A stretch of 64,000 nucleotides of DNA from Symsagittifera roscoffensis (Eukaryota; Xenacoelomorpha; Acoela; Convolutidae): positions 54,724,617 through 54,788,616 of the forward strand of contig NC_087070.1 of NCBI RefSeq assembly GCF_963678635.1. Direction: 5' to 3'. The notes under the pieces were generated by a model. That model did no database searches and was not told where the DNA came from. It worked only from the letters and a program-made list of their open reading frames with translations. Numbering within the stretch: position 1 is the stretch's first letter; every line of letters starts with the position of its first letter. A program made the position numbers and the translations under genes. Shown in pieces: positions 57,740 through 64,000 of the stretch.

Positions 57740-58937
57740 AGATAAGTGTTTCCGGCTTAAATTTTGGTTAAGTTTCCGGCTCCGCAGTTGTTAGTTAAAC
57801 ATCGCTTGGCCGATGTGCATTCACTAAATCTGTGTTGGCCTAAGCAGTTGACGCACATATGTCGTTTCAGCAGCTCTTTTCGTTGATCTTTCGTTTTGGG
57901 TAGTTTTAAAAAGTCTGGACATTTTCCAATGTAGTGGGATTAGTTATCTAGTTGACAGGTTAAAATGTTGGTCTTGTCGATATACCTAATTATCGGTCGT
58001 AGTTTTCCCTGGACATAGACGTAAATTGGTTGGGTCGGCTGTCGGATTGTTGTTGCTTCGTTGGTTGGCGATTTCGTCCAGCATGGTTTGAAGTCGGTGA
58101 TTCTATGTCCAGGTTCTCGCATGCTCGCGAGTAGTTATTTAGATACTGAGTCAAATCTTTAGCTGTAGCGTAATCGAGGTCGTGCAGCACGCCGTGTTCC
58201 TCCCACTTCATTAGTAGACTTACTGGTAACTTTGAGCGATCAAGTCAAGTCAGGTTACTAGAATCCAGATCAGCAGTGTAGCTGAGTTCGAAGTTGTGAA
58301 TCAGTTTCCGTAGGAAAGCAGCGTATCTGATAAAGCCCTGTGGTTCGCTTAGTACCATTTTGTCAAGCTTTTCGAGTTCCCTCATGAGTGTTTGACGCCA
58401 CATATTTTGGGTTACCATCTCTACACACTAATTCAAGTTTTGCCCGTTCGTATTGAGAAGAGCAGCGCAAAAATTGAAGTAGGTTTGCAGTAGGTTAGAT
58501 TGATCTAAAAACAGTTGCAGAGGCGACACCGTTGATTGTTTGATCTAAAGCTCTGTTATTTCCCGATACAGATAAGAAACTGTAGCGTTGAGGAGCGTAT
58601 AGGTTGAAGTACTCAAACCGTTTGTGGACGTGTAAGTTGAAAAGTCGACAGCCGTAGTACTAATGATGCTGTTGGCCAATTTGTCAGTAGTATTTAAGCT
58701 CCGTACTGGTACATTGGCTGTTTCAAATGTGTTTTGTACTCTGACTGTGCTGTTTGACCTTGTGGAAACTGAGCCATTGTTCGTTAAGACCTTTTCGTAC
58801 TTTCTAATATCGATTTGTAGATTAGTAGGTATTGCTTTCATTTTCGAAGCGTTAATGCAGTGTCGAGGCAGTCTTGTGCTTCTTGAGTGGAAAACGCGGT
58901 CAAATCTTCTGCATGTTTGTCGAACAGATCGAAACAA
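57740..58937 (-). pseudogene. Gag of the BEL/Pao element with Cys-rich C-terminus
   Basis: ORF 58,937-58,545 is the N-terminal piece. A BEL-type helical gag is readable as MRELEKLDKMVLSEP near 58,340-58,400, and LHDLDYATAKDLTQYLNNY in ORF 58,211-57,990. The C-terminal part reads CVNCLGQHRFSEC followed by a second Cys pair near 57,780-57,880, the usual BEL/Pao zinc cluster. Interrupted by several frameshifts. Confidence 0.65.
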
Positions 58938-59504
58938 GTGGTTACCACCTCAAAACTAAGCTTAACATACTCGATTTTGCTTGTAGTTGGCTATTTGCCT
59001 CGTCACCTCTTCCTCAACCTCCTCGAAAGTACTGTAGCGGCGTATCCGTTGACTAAGTAATTGTTGTAAGGTTGTCTTCGTTGGAGCCTTTTAAGAAAGT
59101 AGTTTAGAGAGTAGTTTTTCAGTAGACAATGTGGGTTAAGGTTTTACGAGCGAGCTTGGATGGCAGCGCACGCTTAGTGTTTCCGTTAAAATAATCTTTG
59201 TGGGTTCTGCTATACGTTGAGAATACTTTTTTTCAATGAGGTCAACCAACCATAGGATCAACTCGGAGGTTGAGTAAATAAAATGAGATTCAGCTCACGC
59301 AATCATGAGCGCTTTGACATATGATTGAAGACTAAGCGGTGAAACTTCCGAAGTTTTTTTGGAGTTCAAACGAGTTGGAAGTTTTTGAGACTTTCAAAAA
59401 TTTTCGCAGTTATGTTCATAGATGTGGTTAGTAAAACCCGTTATAGTTGCAGGTTAAAGAAACTGTTACGGAAATAATAGGTCTTTTGAAAACAATTAAG
59501 CACA

Positions 59505-61290
59505 AGTTTCGGGCCAAAAAAAATTGGGTATCGGGCTTTAGCTAAGTTTTTTAATGTATATGGGGAAAGGTGTTGTTTTTTGTTAAGTTCTACCTTGAGA
59601 CCCCGGAAACTAAGAATAAAACAAACTAGCGAACATTAACATTTCACATCTGGGGTTGTAGATTTTTTCTACAAGAAAAATAGAACAAATTCTAGCACAA
59701 TTTGAGTGTTGAACTATAGCACCAATTTGGGTAGAACATTCTTCTTTAAATCAGTTTTTAGTCAAAAGTTTTGTACAATGACATTTTTCAGGTTAAAGCA
59801 AAAATGGGTTTTGAAATGGATCTCGCCCGAGTTTTTTGAAGTTGAGATGTTGAGGTTCTGGAGGTTCAGACTTTCAGATAGAGTCCTTGAGATTGGCCCC
59901 AAAGTTGGTTCCCGAAATCATGGCCTGCAGATAGGCTTTGAGGATCGTGTGCCAAAGATAGGGCTTTGGATTGGCACCTTGAGATGGGGTCTATAAAACT
60001 GGGCGTCTTCAGATGTGGTCCTTGAGATTGGCCCCGAAACTGAGTCCTGAAGATAGCTTGCGATTGAGACCTTCGGATGGAGTCCCTTAGAATTTCTCCC
60101 GAAGTTGAGTCCTGACGATAGGTCCTGAGATTGGGACCTTCAGTTGGGGTCCTTGAGCTGTGGTCGCCATATTTTTAAGACAAGATGCTAATTTCTTATA
60201 CTTTGAATTGTGTCTTAGTTTTTCACAGAATTCAAAAAAATTACTAATAAGTTAGCAACAACTCTTGACCTTATTAAATGATTTTACCGCTTTTTGCGAG
60301 AATTAACGTGAGACAAATTCACGTCATGAATAACCCGTGGGTATATAACATCCTGAATTAGCTCATCCATTTTGCCGGCCTCTTGCCTATTGCGCTAGTT
60401 TTGATGGCACGCAGTTTGTATCAACCACCTGTTTTTTTTTCTACGAACTCTTGCAAACTACTTGAAAAGTCGTGAGATAAAAATAAGGAGCAATGTAGGT
60501 TGTAAACGTTTTATGGCGAAAAAAATCGCTAGTTGGAACCTTAAACCGACTCCTTCTATTTACAGGGTTCCAAGTTTTCCAAGTATCGGGCTTAAGCTAT
60601 TTGTTGTTGTATATGGGGAATCGTGTTGTTTTTTGTTAAGTTCTACCTTGAGAACCCGGAAATTAGGAATAAAACAAACTAATGAACATGAGCATTTGGC
60701 ATCTGGGGGTGTAGAATTTACAAGAAAAGTAGCATAAATTCTAGCACAATTTGATTTTTGAACTATAGCACCAGTTTAAGTAGAACGTTTTTCTTTAAAT
60801 CAGTTTTTGGTCTAAAATTTTGTACAATAACTGTAATTTTTCAGGTTTAAGCACAAAATGGGTTTTGAAGCAACAAAAAAATTTCAAAATGAATCTCGCC
60901 AGATTTTTTTTAAGTTGAGATATTGATGTTTAGGTTCTGGAGGTTCAGACTTTCAGATGGAGTCCTTGAGATTGGTCCCGAAGTTGAGTCCTGAAAAAAT
61001 GCCTTGAGGTTGGGACATTCAGATGGGATCCTTGAGCTGTGGTCGCCATTTTTTTAAGACAAGAGGCTGATTTCTTAAACTTTGAATTGTGTCTTAGTTG
61101 TTCACAGAAGTCAAAAACATTACTAATCAGTTAGCAACAACTCATGACCTTATTAAATGATTTTACCGCTTTTTGCGAGAATTAACGTGAGACAAATTCA
61201 TGTCATGAATAACCCGTGGGTAGATAACATCTTGAACTAGCTCATCCATTTTGCCGACCTCATGCCTACTGCGCTAGTTTTGATGTCACC
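59505..61290. repeat. Tandem duplication of about 0.9-1.05 kb, possibly BEL/Pao 5' LTRs
   Basis: Copy 1 (about 59,520-60,420) and copy 2 (about 60,575-61,290) share long blocks: ATGGGGAA...GTTGTTTTTTGTTAAGTTC, the stretch with TTCTAGCACAATTTGA, GGTTCTGGAGGTTCAGACTT, and the final TTTTAAGACAAGA to GCGCTAGTTTTGATG. Copy 2 is shorter, mainly because it lacks most of the internal minisatellite. Their right ends match 53,812-53,975. The position upstream of the BEL/Pao gag fits a duplicated or solo-plus-5' LTR, but flanking host repeats are equally possible. Confidence 0.7.
59870..60165. repeat. Degenerate minisatellite
   Basis: The phrase GTCCTTGAGATTGGCCCCGA, followed by AGTTGAGTCCTGAAGATAGG and CTTCAGATGGGG, recurs four or five times with a unit of about 60-75 bp, strongly diverged. 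A single unit remains in the second copy of the larger repeat at 60,945-61,040. Confidence 0.75.
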
Positions 61291-61894
61291 AGATTTGTCA
61301 GTCCAGCACGTCTTCAGAATCCTTCATATTCGCCTCTCTGGAATTCAATGTGGAGGTTTTTCGCTTTCGATTCTTTCGCTGATCATCCGATAACGTTGAT
61401 TGACTGAATATAAACTCTCCATAACAGGCCACTACATCAGATTTGGATGGATGAGAACTGATTGTACATAGAGATTTAACTAAAAAATAAGACTGCTCGT
61501 ATCAAGGCAAAGCCTTGAATGCTCAGACCGCCTTTTAAGGTCTATGGAGCAGTAATACGAAAAATGATCACAGATGAAATATCTTTTTGAGTTTAAGCTC
61601 AAGACAACAATAACGTTTGAATGATATAAAAAGATTCCGTCAAAAATGGCTAGTTGAAAAATCAAAAGTTGTCTGAAGAAAAAAACCCAATGTTGTGATT
61701 TGTTTTTAGTATCTTATAATGACCTTCGGTATTTTAATTAATACCAGTTTAGTTACGACCATCGGTCGATATGAACGGAAGTTCAGTTGTCCTTTTTAAC
61801 GTTCTTAATTCAACTACTTCCTTTTAACGTTTTAATCTTTAAGCGTATGTACATTCTTTGTACATATAGAACCATAGAATTAGAGTAGTTTATT
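61291..61894. other. Upstream flank of gypsy element B, possible 5' LTR/leader
   Basis: No gene is seen. Before the gag start at 61,895 there is a small direct repeat CCTTTTTAACGTTCTTAA / CCTTTTAACGTTTTAA (61,790-61,840) and GTACATTCTTTGTACAT (61,849-61,865), a palindrome. LTR boundaries are not visible because the 3' end of the element lies outside the window. Confidence 0.35.
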
Positions 61895-63470
61895 ATGGCG
61901 CAGTCAAATCATTCGAACGTGCGCGGAATTCCCCCCCTTTTGGCCTAATCACACTCTAGAGCCACCGCATGCCTGGACCCAATGGAGCGACCAATTTCAA
62001 TTGGCGATCATTGCGAAAAAAAATCTGGATTTAGAGAGCCTACATGGACCAGAGATACCGGAGACGCAAATTCCAATTTTGGAACAAGCAACAGGCAGCG
62101 AGTCGGACGCGGAAAAAGCCAACAGAGAGAGCAGGAACAAAAACACAATGAATCAGTACGAATCCGCAGAAGAGAAACGGATCAACGAAGAGAAGAGGAA
62201 ATTTAATGGAATGAGACGAACGGAGGCGGACAAGAAATTGCGATCAATTTCATTACTAGCTCTAGGGAGCGAAGGAAAAAGAGTTTTTACACAAAAGAAC
62301 CCGAGAGTCAAGATTCTAGCAAATTCGTTCTCTAAGTTCTGGACTCTACTAGACGCAGCATTTAACAAACCGCCCAACACTACGTTCGAAAGATATAAAC
62401 TACTAAATCGAAAGCAAAAAGATCGTGAGTCGTACGAACAATTCTGGGGAGCACTGACGGACCTAGCCAGCACGTGCAACATCAAGGAATCTGACGAGGC
62501 GGAATGGATAAGGGATATCTTCATTTGCAATATGAAGAACACAGACACCCAGAGGAAGCTACTTTCAGCTACCATAAGCCCGTCGGAAGCACTTAACCAA
62601 GCCCTAATCGACGAAAAGGGATATTTTAACCACCAGAAACTGACAAATATGTCACGGTCATCGACCAACGGGACAACTTTTAAATCCTTTAGTAACCACA
62701 ATCATATCAAAAAGGAACCAAGTTTAAACATCGAAAGGAGCAACTCGTGCATGAAATGCGGAAATACATTTACGAAAGGGCACTTAAACGTTTGCCCAGC
62801 GAAGTACATAACCTGTAAAAACTGTAATTATAAGGGACACTTCGCCAAATTATGTAAATCACGCAATAAGAGACCAACTGTAAATACTGTATCAGATAAT
62901 TACGTAAATACTGAGAATTGTACATACACACCTCCGGAAAACTCGTGGATGGAAGAAAAAGAATCGTGCGACGTTATAAATGCGTGGAATGAGTACGGAC
63001 AGAGCGACGATGACGATTTCTCGGTGTTGAGCGTCAGAACTATTTACGACAATAATGGTCTCGAAACAAAAAAAACTCCTGAACCTAGGCATCGGCTGGG
63101 ACATGATTGTAAAAAGAACATACCTGTAGGTTCAGCAAGCCCTGTAAGTTTTTTAAAACAGAATGTACTACACGAAATTAAACTAAGATACCCGAACCTC
63201 AAGATACACCCAGTGGAGAAAAGAATAAAAGACCTATACTGCGGATTCACCAATGATACGATCAATATTTTGGGAAAAATAATCGTCAGAACACAGTCCA
63301 ATGGGTGGATCAGCGAAGAAACCCCATTCTTCATAACCGGCGGACACGAGCGAAACATATTGGGGAACGACAATTTACCCAAACTGGGCATAGAAATAAC
63401 GCAGAGGAAATGCCCCCAACCAATCTGCATGGTCAATCAACCCACACTCGAGAGTGAGTACAAAAACTGA
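61895..63470 (+). pseudogene. Gag-protease of gypsy element B
   Basis: The main frame is open from before 62,001 to the TGA at 63,468-63,470 (about 490 codons). The natural start is probably ATG 61,895 (MAQSNHSNVRG), in a different frame; a one-base change in the C-run at about 61,930-61,936 separates it from HAWTQWSDQFQLAI, a typical gag N-terminal block. Zinc knuckles: CMKCGNTFTKGHLNVC (spacing 2-7-3) and CKNCNYKGHFAKLC (2-4-4). The protease follows: VGSASPVSFL stands where Val-Asp-Ser-Gly-Ser is usual, so the catalytic Asp and Gly are both replaced, while ILGNDNLPKLGI keeps the second-half motif. Gag builds particles; the protease of this copy should be inactive. Confidence 0.85.
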
Positions 63471-64000
63471 CCTTCTTTATCAGACAAAATTTTTAACGAG
63501 TACAAAAACTGATTCACTAGAGTGGGGAAAATACCTAACGATCGAAAGGTAACCCATTTTCACACACCTTTTAAACCAATACAGTCCAAAGGCGGGAGTG
63601 AACGAAGAGTTAAAAAGAATGGAAAAAGAAAGTCCAATAATAAAATTAGAGAAAAGCGACAAAGATTGTTTTATCAGCACAATTGTAATCACTCGGAAAA
63701 AGAATACTTCAATAAAACTGGCACTTGACTCTAAGCAATTAAATGATCAAATTTTTAAAAATAAGTATCAAATGCCAAATATCCACGAACTGATTGATAA
63801 CGTGGCGCTCCAAATTTCAGAAAAATCCAACGGGCGAGTGTGGTTTAGTAAATTAGACCTGAAAAACGCCTATAGCCAACTTAAACTATGCGATCAAACA
63901 AGTAAACAGTGCAATTTTAGCATAGTAGGCGGCGAAACGACTGGAACGTATCGATTTCTAACGGGATTTTACGGATTGGGAGAAATGCCCAATGAATTCC
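63471..64000 (+). pseudogene. Reverse transcriptase of gypsy element B, cut by window end
   Basis: Between 63,446 and 63,510 the phrase GAGTACAAAAACTGA occurs twice, each time ending in a stop. The RT then opens as HFHTPFKPIQSKG in frame with gag. A small deletion near 63,595 shifts the frame. The second part runs without stops to the end: MEKESPIIKLEKSDKDCF, IKLALDSKQLNDQIF, YQMPNIHELIDN, VWFSKLDLKNAYSQL (motif A Asp) and TGTYRFLTGFYGLGEMPNEF (approach to motif B). Catalytic motif C lies outside the window. It is on the plus strand, opposite to gypsy A, and from a different gypsy lineage by its motifs. Confidence 0.88.

Larger units (their letters stand above)
53812..58940 (-). mobile_element. 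Decayed BEL/Pao LTR retrotransposon
   Basis: Minus-strand order is gag (58,937-57,740), zinc/protease (57,900-57,250), RT (56,900-56,430), RNase H region (56,420-55,617) and integrase (55,440-53,987). Motifs are specific for BEL/Pao: the YLPQH entry, YMDD active site, FDPLG connector and HFGGVWER integrase block. Frames change often and stops are many. The sequence after the integrase end (53,812-53,975) recurs at 60,173-60,345 and 61,050-61,235 on the gag side, as expected for LTR remnants, but LTR ends are not proven. Confidence 0.88.

Noticed and set aside
59706-59996. 96-codon ORF with Gly/Leu/Ile-rich repeats
   Set aside because: A translation of the degenerate minisatellite at 59,870-60,165; the second repeat copy does not keep the frame.
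61895-61910. TGGCGCAGTC read as a primer-binding site of gypsy element B
   Set aside because: The same bases form the likely gag start (ATGGCGCAGTCA...), and no LTR end CA lies directly before them.

Overview
This window is nuclear DNA of an invertebrate-type animal. I see no bacterial gene structure. It has spliced eukaryotic genes (a METTL6-family tRNA methyltransferase and a HYPK orthologue), a Penelope-like element, a LINE with a restriction-like endonuclease, two Ty3/gypsy elements, one BEL/Pao element, and long A+T-rich non-coding DNA. I cannot place the phylum. Strong 3' splice acceptors just upstream of METTL6, and between METTL6 and HYPK, would suit a lineage with spliced-leader trans-splicing, but this is inference.

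Layout. (1) 1-5,310, minus strand: a decayed giant ORF with an SGNH-hydrolase-like domain and a 121-bp inverted repeat in its coiled-coil part. (2) 6,230-13,560, minus: a decayed Ty3/gypsy gag-pol that has lost its RNase H. These two stretches are visibly richer in G+C than the rest. (3) 13,560-18,040: non-coding DNA with scattered GGAGGGTT motifs and short repeats. (4) 18,040-20,560, minus: a Penelope-like element with a PHD-type zinc finger inside its reverse transcriptase and a GIY-YIG nuclease. (5) 20,753-21,587, plus: a truncated METTL6 duplicate. (6) 21,880-24,620, minus: a decayed LINE. (7) 25,428-26,246, plus: an intact METTL6 ORF. (8) 26,547-52,871, plus: HYPK in two exons separated by a 25.8-kb intron. 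Nearly the whole intron is one tandem array of monomers of roughly 170-190 bp arranged in higher-order repeats of about 1.03, 3.3 and 5.08 kb. (9) 53,512-53,567, minus: a possible terminal exon of an unknown gene. (10) 53,812-59,000, minus: a decayed BEL/Pao element, with LTR-like or flanking repeats at 53.8, 60.2 and 61.05 kb. (11) 61,895-64,000, plus: the 5' part of a second Ty3/gypsy element, cut by the window end.

How it fits together. The host genes are METTL6 (cytosolic tRNA 3-methylcytidine modification) and HYPK (ribosome-associated NatA regulator), head-to-tail with a gap of about 0.3 kb, possibly one transcription unit. The rest is mobile or satellite DNA. The most notable structure is the HYPK intron: a tiny, highly conserved gene is split by a higher-order satellite array. 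The copies inside that array reproduce the intron's own 5' end, so the intron seems to have grown by repeated duplication of itself.
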